NCBI RefSeq assembly: GCF_025822245.1
Contig: NZ_JACKTL010000050.1
Span: forward strand, 87,384-151,383
Source of the DNA: Mycolicibacterium hodleri
Lineage (GTDB): Bacteria; Actinomycetota; Actinomycetes; Mycobacteriales; Mycobacteriaceae
Direction: 5' to 3'
Length of the DNA stretch: 64,000 nt
The position numbers were made by a program, and so were the translations under genes. Positions 16,672-25,021 of this stretch are shown piece after piece; positions within the stretch are counted from its first letter, which is position 1, and each line of letters starts with the position of its first letter. The notes under the pieces were generated by a model. That model made no database searches. It saw only the letters and a program-made list of their open reading frames with translations, and was not told the DNA's origin.

Positions 16672-19600
16672 GTGTCCGGCGACGAATTGCGCGACTTGCG
16701 TGCGCGCCTCGACGGCCTGACGATCCGCGACGCCGACCGGCTGCGGCGTCGGCTTCGGGGCAGCGGAGCCAACCCGGAAACCCTGGCGAAGCTCGCCGGT
16801 CAGTTCGCCACGGCGGAAGCCCTCGTCGCCACCCGGCTCGCGGCCGTGCCCGAGATCTCCTATCCCGACCTGCCGGTCAGCGAGAAGCGCCACGACATCG
16901 CCGCCGCCATCCGCGACCACCAGGTGGTCGTGGTCGCCGGTGAGACCGGGTCGGGCAAGACCACCCAGCTGCCGAAGATCTGCCTCGAGTTGGGCCGCGG
17001 CATCCGGGGCACCATCGGCCACACCCAACCGCGCAGGCTCGCCGCGCGCACCGTCGGCCAGCGCATCGCCGACGAGTTGGGTGTCCCGCTCGGCGAGGCG
17101 GTCGGCTACACCGTCCGGTTCAACGACCACGCCAGCGACCGCACGTTGGTCAAGCTGATGACCGACGGCATCCTGCTCGCCGAGATCCAGCGCGACCGAA
17201 GGCTGCTGCGCTACGACACGCTGATCCTCGACGAGGCCCACGAACGCAGCCTCAACATCGACTTCCTGCTCGGCTATCTGCGGGAGCTGTTGCCGCGCCG
17301 GCCCGACCTGAAGGTGATCGTGACCTCGGCGACCATCGAGCCGGGCCGGTTCGCCGCGCACTTCGGGGGACCGGAGGGCCCGGCACCCGTCGTCGAGGTG
17401 TCGGGCCGCACCTATCCCGTCGAAATCCGTTACCGCCCACTGGAACTCCCGGTATCTTCCGACGACGAGGACGATCCCGACGACCCGGACCACGACGTGA
17501 TCCGCACCGAGGTGCGCGACCAGACCGAGGCGATCGTCGACGCGGTCCGCGAACTGGAGGCCGAGCCGCCGGGCGACGTCCTGGTGTTCCTGTCCGGCGA
17601 GCGGGAGATCCGGGACACCGCCGAGTCGCTCCGCGACGCGCTCAACCCCAACACCGAGGTGCTGCCGCTGTACGCGCGGCTGCCGACCGCCGAACAGCAG
17701 AAGGTCTTTCAGCCGGGTCGATCGGCACGGCGAATCGTGTTGGCCACCAACGTCGCCGAGACGTCACTGACCGTGCCGGGCATCCGCTACGTCGTCGACC
17801 CGGGCCTGGCTCGCATCTCGCGGTACAGCCGGCGCACCAAGGTGCAGCGGCTGCCGATCGAGCCCATCTCGCAGGCGTCGGCCGCGCAACGCGCGGGCCG
17901 CTCGGGGCGCACCGCACCGGGCGTGTGCATCCGGCTGTACTCGGAGACCGACTTCGAACTCCGCCCCCGCTACACCGATCCCGAGATCCTGCGCACCAAC
18001 CTCGCCGCCGTCATCCTGCAGATGGCCGCCCTGGGTCTTGGTGACATCGAGAACTTCCCCTTCCTCGATCCGCCGGACGCGCGCAGCATCCGCGACGGCG
18101 TGCAACTGCTGCGCGAACTCGGTGCGTTCGACGGTGACGGCGCCATCACCGAGCTGGGCCGCCGGCTCGCGAAACTCCCACTCGACCCCCGGATCGGCCG
18201 GATGATCCTGGCCGCCGACGCCGAGGGGTGCGTTCGCGAGGTGTTGGTTCTCGCTGCGGCACTGTCGATCCCCGATCCGCGCGAGCGGCCGACCGACCAC
18301 GAGGAGTCGGCGCGGCAGAAGCATGCCAGGTTCGCCGACGAGTTCTCCGACTTCACCTCGTACCTGAACCTGTGGCGGTACCTCGGGGAGCAGCGACGGG
18401 CGTTGTCGGGCAGCGCCTTCCGGCGCATGTGCCGCACCGAGTACCTGCACTACCTGCGCATCCGGGAGTGGCAGGACCTGACGGGGCAGCTGCGCAGCAT
18501 CGCGCGTGACCTCGGCATCCGCGAGAGCGACGACCAGGAACCCGCCGACCCGGCGAGGGTGCACGCCGCCCTGCTCGCGGGATTGTTGTCGCACGTCGGT
18601 TTACGCGAGGGCGACGGCAGAGACTATGCGGGCGCGCGCAACTCGAAGTTCGTGCTCGCACCGGGTTCGGTGTTGTCGAAGAAGCCGCCCCGCTGGGTGG
18701 TCGTCGCCGACCTGGTGGAGACCAGTCGACTGTTCGGACGGATTGCGGCACGTGTCGAGCCCGAGGTCGTCGAACGCGTCGCGGGCGACCTGGTGCAGCG
18801 CACCTACAGCGAACCGCATTGGGACGCCCGGCGGGGTGCGGTGATGGGCTACGAACGCGTCACCCTCTACGGCCTGCCGCTGGTGGCCCGCCGACGCATC
18901 GGGTACGCACAGGTCGACCCGGTGGTGGCACGGGACCTGTTCATCCGGCACGCCCTGGTCGAGGGCGACTGGGACACCCGGCACCACTTCTACCGCGACA
19001 ACACCCGGCTGCGCGAGGAGCTCGCCGAGCTGGAGGAGCGGGCCCGACGGCGCGACCTGCTGGTCGACGACGACGAGATTCACGCCCTCTACGACGCCAG
19101 GGTGCCGCCGGAGGTGGTGTCGGCGCGGCACTTCGACGGATGGTGGAAGAAGCAGCGGCACCGCACGCCGGACCTGCTGACGTTCACCAGGGACGATCTG
19201 CTGCGCCACGACGCCGACGCCGATCAGCCCGACACCTGGGAGGCCGACGACCTGTCGTTGCCCCTGACCTACCGCTACGAACCGGGCCGGGAGGACGACG
19301 GCGTCACGGTGCACGTCCCGGTCGAGGTGCTCGCTCGCCTCGGCGGTGACGAATTTGGTTGGCACGTACCGGCATTGCGCGAGGAGCTGGTCACCGCGCT
19401 GATCAAGTCGCTGCCAAAGGACTTGCGGCGCAACTTCGTTCCCGCGCCGGACACCGCACGGGCCGTCGTCGGATCGCTGGATCCCAGTGCCGGGTCGCTG
19501 CTGGACGCACTGCAGCGGGAGCTGCGCCGTCGCACCGGCGTGCTGGTCCCCGTCGACGCCTTCGACCTCGGCAAGCTGCCCGACCACCTGCGGGTCACCT

Positions 19601-20586
19601 TCTCCGTCGAGGCCGGCGACGGCACCGAGCTGGCCCGCGGCAAGGACCTCGGCGTCCTTCAGGAACGGCTCGCCGCGCCGGTGCGCGACGCCGTCGCCCA
19701 GGCCTTTGCCGGCGATCTCGAACGGACCGGGCTGCGCACCTGGCCCGAGGACCTCGACGACCTCCCTCGCGTCGTCGATACGGCGGGCGGTGGCCGCGCG
19801 GTCCGCGGCTACCCCGCCCTGGTCGACGACGGGACGACGGTCAGCCTGCGGGTGTTCGCCACCGCCGCCGAGCAGGGTGCCGCCATGGGGAAGGGCACCC
19901 GGCGACTGCTTCGACTGGCGGTGCCGTCGCCGACGAAGGCACTGGAGAAGCAGCTCGACACCCGGACCCGTTTGGTGCTCGGCAGCAATCCCGACGGATC
20001 ACTGGCCGCGCTGCTGGACGACTGCGCCGACGCCGCCGTGGCCGGCCTCGCGCCGAAACCGGTGTGGAGCCGGGCCGAGTTCACCGCCCTACTCGAACGG
20101 GTCGCGGCGGCCATCGCCCCCACCACGCGGGACGTCCTCACCCGGGTTCAGCGGGTGCTGACGGCGTTGCACGACGTGCAGGTGGCGCTGCCCGCCACGC
20201 CGGTACCCGCCCAGGCCGACGCGGTCGCCGACATCCGCGCGCAATTGGCCGCGCTGCTACCTCCGGGCTTCGTCGCCGCCACGGGCGCCACGCACCTGCT
20301 CGACCTGGCCCGCTACCTGACGGCCATCGGCCGTCGACTCGAGCGGTTGCCCCAGGGCCTGGTGGCCGACCGGGAGCGGATGGACCGGGTGCACCACCTA
20401 CAGGACGCGTACGACGACCTGGTGGCCGCGCTGTCGCCGACCAGGGCCGGGGCCGACGACGTCCGGGACGTCGCGCGTCTCATCGAGGAGTTCCGGGTGA
20501 GTCTGTGGGCCCAGCAACTCGGTACCGCGCGACCGGTCAGCGAGCAGCGGATCTACCGCGCGATCGACGCCGTCACCCGGTCCTAG
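16672..20586 (+). CDS. hrpA: ATP-dependent RNA helicase HrpA (DEAH box)
   Basis: A 1304-aa protein, the normal length for HrpA. Walker A GETGSGKTT (~residue 90), DEAH in DEAHERS (~187), SATIE motif III and the arginine-finger motif QRAGRSGR (~405) are all present, followed by the helicase-associated and OB domains and the long HrpA-specific C-terminal region. HrpA unwinds structured mRNA and in E. coli helps resolve stalled ribosomes. GTG 16672 is chosen because the frame upstream merely shadows the PHP gene and this start gives a family-sized product. It follows the PHP gene by 32 nt and may be co-transcribed; a strong hairpin follows the stop. Confidence 0.93.
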   Translation: MSGDELRDLRARLDGLTIRDADRLRRRLRGSGANPETLAKLAGQFATAEALVATRLAAVPEISYPDLPVSEKRHDIAAAIRDHQVVVVAGETGSGKTTQLPKICLELGRGIRGTIGHTQPRRLAARTVGQRIADELGVPLGEAVGYTVRFNDHASDRTLVKLMTDGILLAEIQRDRRLLRYDTLILDEAHERSLNIDFLLGYLRELLPRRPDLKVIVTSATIEPGRFAAHFGGPEGPAPVVEVSGRTYPVEIRYRPLELPVSSDDEDDPDDPDHDVIRTEVRDQTEAIVDAVRELEAEPPGDVLVFLSGEREIRDTAESLRDALNPNTEVLPLYARLPTAEQQKVFQPGRSARRIVLATNVAETSLTVPGIRYVVDPGLARISRYSRRTKVQRLPIEPISQASAAQRAGRSGRTAPGVCIRLYSETDFELRPRYTDPEILRTNLAAVILQMAALGLGDIENFPFLDPPDARSIRDGVQLLRELGAFDGDGAITELGRRLAKLPLDPRIGRMILAADAEGCVREVLVLAAALSIPDPRERPTDHEESARQKHARFADEFSDFTSYLNLWRYLGEQRRALSGSAFRRMCRTEYLHYLRIREWQDLTGQLRSIARDLGIRESDDQEPADPARVHAALLAGLLSHVGLREGDGRDYAGARNSKFVLAPGSVLSKKPPRWVVVADLVETSRLFGRIAARVEPEVVERVAGDLVQRTYSEPHWDARRGAVMGYERVTLYGLPLVARRRIGYAQVDPVVARDLFIRHALVEGDWDTRHHFYRDNTRLREELAELEERARRRDLLVDDDEIHALYDARVPPEVVSARHFDGWWKKQRHRTPDLLTFTRDDLLRHDADADQPDTWEADDLSLPLTYRYEPGREDDGVTVHVPVEVLARLGGDEFGWHVPALREELVTALIKSLPKDLRRNFVPAPDTARAVVGSLDPSAGSLLDALQRELRRRTGVLVPVDAFDLGKLPDHLRVTFSVEAGDGTELARGKDLGVLQERLAAPVRDAVAQAFAGDLERTGLRTWPEDLDDLPRVVDTAGGGRAVRGYPALVDDGTTVSLRVFATAAEQGAAMGKGTRRLLRLAVPSPTKALEKQLDTRTRLVLGSNPDGSLAALLDDCADAAVAGLAPKPVWSRAEFTALLERVAAAIAPTTRDVLTRVQRVLTALHDVQVALPATPVPAQADAVADIRAQLAALLPPGFVAATGATHLLDLARYLTAIGRRLERLPQGLVADRERMDRVHHLQDAYDDLVAALSPTRAGADDVRDVARLIEEFRVSLWAQQLGTARPVSEQRIYRAIDAVTRS

Positions 20587-20606
20587 CGCGCAGGCCCCGG
20601 GCACGA

Positions 20607-20641
20607 CGAAGGGGGCATCCGCGGTGCGGATGCCCCCTTCG
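20607..20641. terminator. Bidirectional hairpin terminator after hrpA
   Basis: A perfect 16-bp stem (20607-20622 with 20626-20641) and a 3-nt loop GGT; the arm reads CGAAGGGGGCATCCGC. It sits between the hrpA stop codon (20586) and the stop codon of the convergent small secreted-peptide gene (20651), so it can serve both. Its core resembles the terminator at 22585-22619. Confidence 0.85.
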
Positions 20642-20650
20642 GTGTCTGAG

Positions 20651-20827
20651 TTAGCGGCTCTGGTGAACAGTCGTGTCGACGTGCGGCACGTTGACCTGCT
20701 GCGTGATGTCGTTGATGAACGCGTGGTGGTCGATGTCGGCCTGCGCGGCACCCGAGAGTCCAAGGGCGCTGGCGGCGAGTCCACCGGCGACGATCGTGGC
20801 AAAGCCGAGCTTCTGAATCTTCTTCAT
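20651..20827 (-). CDS. Small secreted peptide with IDHHxxINDI motif (paralogue 1)
   Basis: A 58-aa protein with a clear Sec signal peptide (MKKIQKLGFATI, then a hydrophobic Ala/Gly/Leu run and AQA cleavage site), leaving a mature peptide of about 28 residues. The mature part carries IDHHAFINDITQQVNVP and ends in His/Ser/Arg. It is paralogous to the product at 22368-22571: both share MKK...GFATI and IDHHxxINDIxQQVNxP. ATG 20827 is preferred over ATG 20836 because AAGGGA lies 8 nt upstream of it. The function is not recognised; the paired histidines could bind metal (inference). A 14-bp palindrome lies 19 nt upstream of the start. Confidence 0.75.
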   Translation of the reverse strand: MKKIQKLGFATIVAGGLAASALGLSGAAQADIDHHAFINDITQQVNVPHVDTTVHQSR

Positions 20828-20845
20828 GATTGTCATCCCTTCATG

Positions 20846-20859
20846 TCGAACGTGTTCGA
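20846..20859. promoter_or_regulatory. Perfect 6-2-6 palindrome upstream of secreted-peptide gene
   Basis: TCGAACGTGTTCGA has perfect 6-nt arms and a 2-nt centre. It fits the KstR half-site pattern TnnAACnnGTTnnA exactly. The arms also equal those of the mycobacterial LexA box, but that box needs a 4-nt centre. It lies 19-32 nt upstream of the start at 20827, where an operator could act. Confidence 0.45.
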
Positions 20860-21074
20860 GTCGTGGCCTTCTTGCCGCGATTCGGACGCTCTTCCGGAGC
20901 GGAGTTTCCTTCGTGCCGGTCTAAAGGGTTGAACCTGCACCGCAGGGGTTTTCATTCCGTCTGTGTCCGGTGCCACACCGCGGGTAGGCGACGGAATGGT
21001 CTGCGTCTCAATGACGTTGAACAAGTAGTTAGTTAGAAGATGATTGCCGCGTTCCGCGGCTCAAAGGACTCAAC

Positions 21075-21293
21075 ATGCACTTCGCTTCCCGTTACTTGAC
21101 CCCGATGGCCCTCGCAGGAGGTGCGGCCCTCGCGATCGCCGTGGCACCCACGGCCGCCGCGTCACCGCTCAGCTGCACCGACGTCGGCTCGGCCACGCAG
21201 TGCGTCTCGCCGGGAAACAGCCAGATCACCGCCAACGCCCCGGTGGTGCAGCAGCAGCCCCAGCTCATCATCATCCACCGCAACCGCTTCTAG
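21075..21293 (+). CDS. Small secreted two-cysteine peptide
   Basis: A 72-aa protein: signal peptide to about residue 29 (AAAS cleavage region), then a ~43-aa mature peptide with two cysteines ten residues apart (SCTDVGSATQC), SPGNSQI, a Gln/Pro stretch and a basic end HRNRF. AAAGGA lies 8 nt before the ATG. Similar short exported proteins with a C-x(9)-C SPGN motif occur in mycobacteria without known function. It diverges from the peptide gene at 20651-20827; the 247-nt space between them holds both promoters. It ends 3 nt before the stop codon of the convergent oxidoreductase gene. Confidence 0.65.
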   Translation: MHFASRYLTPMALAGGAALAIAVAPTAAASPLSCTDVGSATQCVSPGNSQITANAPVVQQQPQLIIIHRNRF

Positions 21294-21296
21294 GTC

Positions 21297-22163
21297 TCAC
21301 GGCACGAGCGAGCGCACCTGCCCCGCGGTGGCGATGAAGTCAGCCATGCCGTCCGCCGAGTCCAGTGGTTGCAACGCGACGGCGTCCACTCCGGCGGCGA
21401 GGTAGGGCGCCACCCCGTCGGCGATCTGGGCGGGGGTGCCACCGACGCCGAACACGCCTCCGGAGGGGACCTCCTGTCGCGCCGCCTCGTCGGCCAGCCG
21501 TCGTTCGGCGCGCTCGCCCGGCACGCAGGCCAGGAACAGTGTGGTGTCGAAGGGCCGGGTCGCGTGGGTGCGCCCCTCGGCGACGTGGCCTAGCGCCTCG
21601 CCCACCGTGTGCGTGGCGTATCTGCTGTCGAGCAGGACCCCGTCGGCGATCTCCCCGGCCAGCCGTAGGGTCTTGGGCCCCGTGCCGCCGATGAGGATCG
21701 GGTAGGGGCGGGCACTCGGGAACTCCAGGCGCACCTGCGACAGCCGGACGTAGCGGCCGTCGGTGGTGACCTCCTCGCCGGCCAGTAGGTCCCTCAGTGC
21801 GGTCACGTACTCGCGCAGGAGGGTGAGCGGCGACTCGACCGCCGCACCCGCCTGTCGCATCCAGCTCTGCACCCCGTGGCCGACCGCCACGCGGGTGCGG
21901 CCGGGGAACGTCGCATCCAACGTGGCGAACTCCATCGCGGCCGCGGCGACGTTGCGCAGCGGGGCCGGAATCAGCCCGATCCCGACGTTGAGCCGCTCGG
22001 TGGAGGCAAGGGCGACGGCGACCTGGGCGACGCCACCCTGTTGGAAGCAGTCCTCCCACAGCCACAGTTCGTCCACGCCGGCGGCCTCCGCCGCGGTCGC
22101 GATGCGCCGGAGTTCGTGCGGGGGGAAGTCGGGGCGGAAGATCACACCAAGGCTCGTACTCAC
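21297..22163 (-). CDS. LLM-class F420-dependent oxidoreductase
   Basis: A 288-aa luciferase-like monooxygenase-fold protein, a family that in mycobacteria mostly uses coenzyme F420. Visible family blocks are the N-terminal strand LGVIFRPDFPPHEL, ELWLWEDCFQQGG, GIGLIPAPLRN and YPILIGGTGPKTLRLAGEIADG (phosphate-binding region). GTG 22163 is chosen because the beta-strand of the TIM barrel begins five residues later; the frame runs on to 22247 but without family sequence. The substrate is unknown. It lies between two secreted-peptide genes and converges on the one at 21075. Confidence 0.8.
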   Translation of the reverse strand: MSTSLGVIFRPDFPPHELRRIATAAEAAGVDELWLWEDCFQQGGVAQVAVALASTERLNVGIGLIPAPLRNVAAAAMEFATLDATFPGRTRVAVGHGVQSWMRQAGAAVESPLTLLREYVTALRDLLAGEEVTTDGRYVRLSQVRLEFPSARPYPILIGGTGPKTLRLAGEIADGVLLDSRYATHTVGEALGHVAEGRTHATRPFDTTLFLACVPGERAERRLADEAARQEVPSGGVFGVGGTPAQIADGVAPYLAAGVDAVALQPLDSADGMADFIATAGQVRSLVP

Positions 22164-22367
22164 GACCCCATCATGCGGGACGCCGGGAGACGCCGGACAC
22201 CGGCCGGGGTGGCGCGCGGCAAATGGTTTGCTAGCTGGGCTAGGCACCTTCCGGCGTGACGCGTTCCTGCCACGCGCCGGTCAATTTCCGCCAGCGGAAT
22301 TACCGCGCTGAACTGGGCGTTACAACCACCAGACCACCAAGAGGAACGAGAAAGAAGGGCTTCGAAA
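22164..22367. other. Intergenic region with imperfect palindrome
   Basis: A 204-nt divergent intergenic stretch between the oxidoreductase gene and the second peptide gene. It holds an inverted repeat, AATTTCCGC at 22283-22291 and GCGGAATT at 22294-22301, with one unpaired T and a 2-nt centre. This is a possible operator. Nothing else was recognised. Confidence 0.35.
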
Positions 22368-22571
22368 GTGAAGAAGTTCGGATTTGCCACCATCACCGCC
22401 ACCGCATTCGCGGCTGCCCTCGTCGGGCTTGCGGGGCCCGCCGCCGCGGCGCCCGTCGCCAACCCGGCACAGGTCGGATACTCCGCTGGCATCGACCATC
22501 ACCAGTGGATCAACGACATCCAGCAGCAGGTGAACCGGCCGCCCGCGCCCATCGTGGGCAACGGCCGCTAA
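22368..22571 (+). CDS. Small secreted peptide with IDHHxxINDI motif (paralogue 2)
   Basis: A 67-aa protein with signal peptide (MKKFGFATI..., AAAA cleavage region) and a mature peptide of about 40 residues carrying IDHHQWINDIQQQVNRPP. It is paralogous to the product at 20651-20827 over the signal peptide start and the IDHHxxINDIxQQVNxP core, but has an extra ~15-residue spacer after the cleavage site. GTG 22368 has AAGGG 8 nt upstream. The terminator downstream resembles that of the other copy, which suggests the duplication carried the 3' flank. No function is recognised. Confidence 0.75.
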   Translation: MKKFGFATITATAFAAALVGLAGPAAAAPVANPAQVGYSAGIDHHQWINDIQQQVNRPPAPIVGNGR

Positions 22572-22584
22572 CCGCGGCACCAAT

Positions 22585-22619
22585 CAAGAGGGGCATCCGC
22601 CAGGCGGGTGCCCCTCTTG
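22585..22619. terminator. Hairpin terminator after secreted-peptide gene
   Basis: A 16-bp stem (22585-22600 with 22604-22619, one G-U pair) and a 3-nt loop CAG; the arm reads CAAGAGGGGCATCCGC. It lies between the stop at 22571 and the convergent MOSC gene stop at 22631, so it may act on both strands. The GGGGCATCCGC core is shared with the terminator at 20607-20641. Confidence 0.8.
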
Positions 22620-22630
22620 CGTTGTTCTTG

Positions 22631-23290
22631 CTACATGTCCGCCGCCGCGCGCCGACGCGCGAGTTCCTTGATGTCGTCGGGCAGCGCATCGGCGGCGAGG
22701 ACCTCCGGCAGCAGGTCCTTCTCGACCAGCAGGGCGCGGTACACGAAGCCGACGGTAATGCCGTGCCCCGGGACGTCCACCACGTCGACGGCGTCACCAC
22801 CGGTCAGCGATCCCGGTTCGAGCACCCGCAGGTAGGCGCCCGGTGTGCCACCGTGGGCGAAAGTCTTTATCCAGCCGGCGATTCCGAGGCGCTTGGCGAA
22901 GGTCTTGCACGGCGTCCGTGGACTGGTGACCTCCAGAAGCACCCCGTCGGTGCCGACTCGCCACCGCTCGCCGATCACCGCACCGGTGACGTCGACCCCC
23001 ATGGTCGTCAGGTTCTCGCCGAAGATGCCGTTGGGGAGCTCGCGGTCCAGCTTGGCCGCCCACGCGTCCAAATCCTCACGGGCGTAGGCGTAGACGGCCT
23101 GGTCGTCGCCGCCGTGCAGCTTCCGGTTGCCGATCACGTCGTCGACGACCCCGCTACCGAGGCCGCCGCGCATGGGACCCGGTGCCCGAACCGCGACCGA
23201 CCCGTTCACCGGACGCTTGTCGATGCCCGTCCTCGAGCCGGTGCCGTTCGACTCGACCTGCGTGCGGTTGACCGTCAATACCGTTGCCAC
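22631..23290 (-). CDS. MOSC-domain protein (YiiM-like)
   Basis: A 219-aa MOSC-domain protein. These domains are found in molybdenum-cofactor sulfurases and in YiiM/YuaD-type proteins that handle sulfur or reduce N-hydroxylated compounds with molybdopterin. The conserved cysteine is in SPRTPCKTF; also visible are GDDQAVYAYAREDLDAW and GIFGENLTT. Start GTG 23290 precedes the family's N-terminal strand VLTVNRTQV; the upstream open frame belongs to the neighbouring gene's antisense. It follows the last gene of the MoxR operon on the same strand by 25 nt and could be read through from it. Confidence 0.8.
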   Translation of the reverse strand: MATVLTVNRTQVESNGTGSRTGIDKRPVNGSVAVRAPGPMRGGLGSGVVDDVIGNRKLHGGDDQAVYAYAREDLDAWAAKLDRELPNGIFGENLTTMGVDVTGAVIGERWRVGTDGVLLEVTSPRTPCKTFAKRLGIAGWIKTFAHGGTPGAYLRVLEPGSLTGGDAVDVVDVPGHGITVGFVYRALLVEKDLLPEVLAADALPDDIKELARRRAAADM

Positions 23291-23315
23291 CCCACGAGGG
23301 TAGAGCGCGACGGTG

Positions 23316-24047
23316 TCATCCGCCGTTCTGGGCCGCCGCCGCGTCGCGCAGGATCTGCTGCAACCGATCCAGCGGATCGCCGGCCCCGGGGTTGAGTCGC
23401 AGTCGTTGGTCGGGCTCGTCGGGGCCTGGCCCCGACGCCGCGGGCGGCGGGGGAGGCGGCGGCGCCGCCGGTGGCGGGGGAGGAGGCGGCGGTGGTGGAG
23501 CCACCGACACCGCGTCGATCTTCGCGTTGAGACGGGCCGCGGTGGCCTCGAGCACGGCGCGACGGTCGGGGTCGGCGTCGGTGCTGCCCGTGAAGCAGCC
23601 GGCGGGGGCGGCGTCGACGACGGCCAACGCGTTGCGGTACCAGCCGACGGCGGCACCGTCGAACGTCTCGGCCGCCCGGTCGCCGAGGGTCTCCCTGACC
23701 AGTTCGAGGTTGACCCGAACTGGGCACGACGCGGCCGCGTCGGTGCCGGCCAGCACCAAGGCGAACTGGCCGTCGGCGTCGGTGAGCCGATCCTCCAGGA
23801 CGGCGAGAGTGCCTGCGGCGAAACGGGTCCGGGTCGGCTCGACGACGTCGGCGATGCTCAGCGTCGACACGTCGCCGCGGAGGGCGTCGGCGTCGCGTGC
23901 GGCGAAGTCGGCGGGGGCCGAGCCGCCCGCGACGACGACCGTCCACAGCTTCAGCAGTACGACGACCAGTAGCAGGGACACTGGCGCCGAGGCCACCAGC
24001 AGTCGCGTCCGAAGCGAACCCCGTCGCCACCACGCTCGTTGGCTCAT
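23316..24047 (-). CDS. Membrane-anchored proline-rich protein, last gene of the MoxR operon
   Basis: A 243-aa protein with one N-terminal transmembrane segment (about residues 15-35, LLVASAPVSLLLVVVLLKLW), an extracytoplasmic domain with two cysteines, and a C-terminal low-complexity tract of two polyproline runs separated by alanines, then a hydrophilic tail. The family is not recognised. ATG 24047 overlaps the stop of the VWA gene (ATGA), so translation is coupled. As the tail of a MoxR/DUF58/VWA operon it may be a partner in the membrane complex built by those proteins (inference). Confidence 0.75.
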   Translation of the reverse strand: MSQRAWWRRGSLRTRLLVASAPVSLLLVVVLLKLWTVVVAGGSAPADFAARDADALRGDVSTLSIADVVEPTRTRFAAGTLAVLEDRLTDADGQFALVLAGTDAAASCPVRVNLELVRETLGDRAAETFDGAAVGWYRNALAVVDAAPAGCFTGSTDADPDRRAVLEATAARLNAKIDAVSVAPPPPPPPPPPAAPPPPPPPAASGPGPDEPDQRLRLNPGAGDPLDRLQQILRDAAAAQNGG

Positions 24048-25021
24048 ATGGACACGTCCACCATGGTTTGCCGGGTCCGGCGGAACTCCCGCAGCACGTG
24101 ATACAGCTCGATGAGCGCCAGCAGGGCCGCCACCGCGGCCGGCGCCCAATACAGCTCCGTGCGGCTGGCGGTCCCGCTGCCGGTCGCGGCCTGGCCGCGG
24201 TCGCCGGGCTCGGCGGGCAGCACCGACGCCAGTCCGTTGCCATCGCCGCGCAGGGCATACGGGACGCCGATCTGGTCGGCGACGCCGCGCAGCGTGGCCT
24301 CGTCCACCACCGACTGCGTGACGTCCGTGCCGGGAATGGGACCGCCCACGGGGCTGCCGTAGCCGAGCACCGCCCCGCCGTCGACCGCGCCCTCGGGCAG
24401 GTTGAAGTCGCGCGGTGGGAGGGCCGCTTCTGGGGCGCCGGCCCCGAGGTAGTAGACCAGGTTGCGCGCCCTCGGGTACTGCTGCACCGCACTGATCAGC
24501 TGGTAGCGCAACATGTTTCCCGCCGCCCCGGCGTTGGTCTCGGCCGCCGCGTCGGGGCCGGCGGCATACGGGGTCAGAGTGGAGACCACGGGTCGAAGGC
24601 TCCAGGTGTCCGCCGACAGCGGCCAATCCAACGACGCCCGGCTCGCAAACGAGATGACGGCGACGCGCGCATCCGGGTAGCGGTCGAGCAGTGCGGCGAC
24701 GTCCGTTCGCGCCGCGGTCATCCTCGACGCACCGTCGGGTTCGTCCCGGACGTCCATGTCGGGGGACCGGTCGACGAGCACGAACACGTTGGGCGCCTGG
24801 GAGTCCGCCACGCGGGTGTCGGGGTCGGCCGGGTCGAGCACGGGTCGCGCCGCGGACACGACGAGCAGCAGTGCCGCCGCGGTGAGTCCACCCCACCGCC
24901 ACAGTGCGCCCCTGGTGCGGGCCGCCGGGGACAGCCGGCGCAGCGCGACGACGCGGGCAACCAGGATGATCACGGCGACGGCGGCCAGCAGCAGCGGCGG
25001 AAACACGGGTTGCAGCGTCAT
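24044..25021 (-). CDS. VWA-domain membrane protein (BatA-like)
   Basis: A 325-aa protein: two N-terminal transmembrane segments, a von Willebrand factor A domain, and a C-terminal transmembrane segment near YWAPAAVAALLALIELYHV. The MIDAS motif appears as DRSPD, where DxSxS is usual, so the last position is Asp. The arrangement matches BatA/YfbK-type proteins of MoxR systems, in which VWA partners present substrates to the MoxR ATPase. ATG 25021 overlaps the upstream stop (ATGA). A longer open frame to 25417 is antisense-type sequence and was not used. Confidence 0.8.
   Translation of the reverse strand: MTLQPVFPPLLLAAVAVIILVARVVALRRLSPAARTRGALWRWGGLTAAALLLVVSAARPVLDPADPDTRVADSQAPNVFVLVDRSPDMDVRDEPDGASRMTAARTDVAALLDRYPDARVAVISFASRASLDWPLSADTWSLRPVVSTLTPYAAGPDAAAETNAGAAGNMLRYQLISAVQQYPRARNLVYYLGAGAPEAALPPRDFNLPEGAVDGGAVLGYGSPVGGPIPGTDVTQSVVDEATLRGVADQIGVPYALRGDGNGLASVLPAEPGDRGQAATGSGTASRTELYWAPAAVAALLALIELYHVLREFRRTRQTMVDVSI

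Noticed and set aside
20846..20859. LexA (SOS) box
   Set aside because: The arms fit, but mycobacterial LexA boxes have four nucleotides between TCGAAC and GTTCGA; here there are two.
23400..23520. Polyproline/polyalanine tract as sequence error
   Set aside because: The frame stays open across it and to a proper stop, with coupled start upstream; low-complexity tails are common in mycobacterial envelope proteins.
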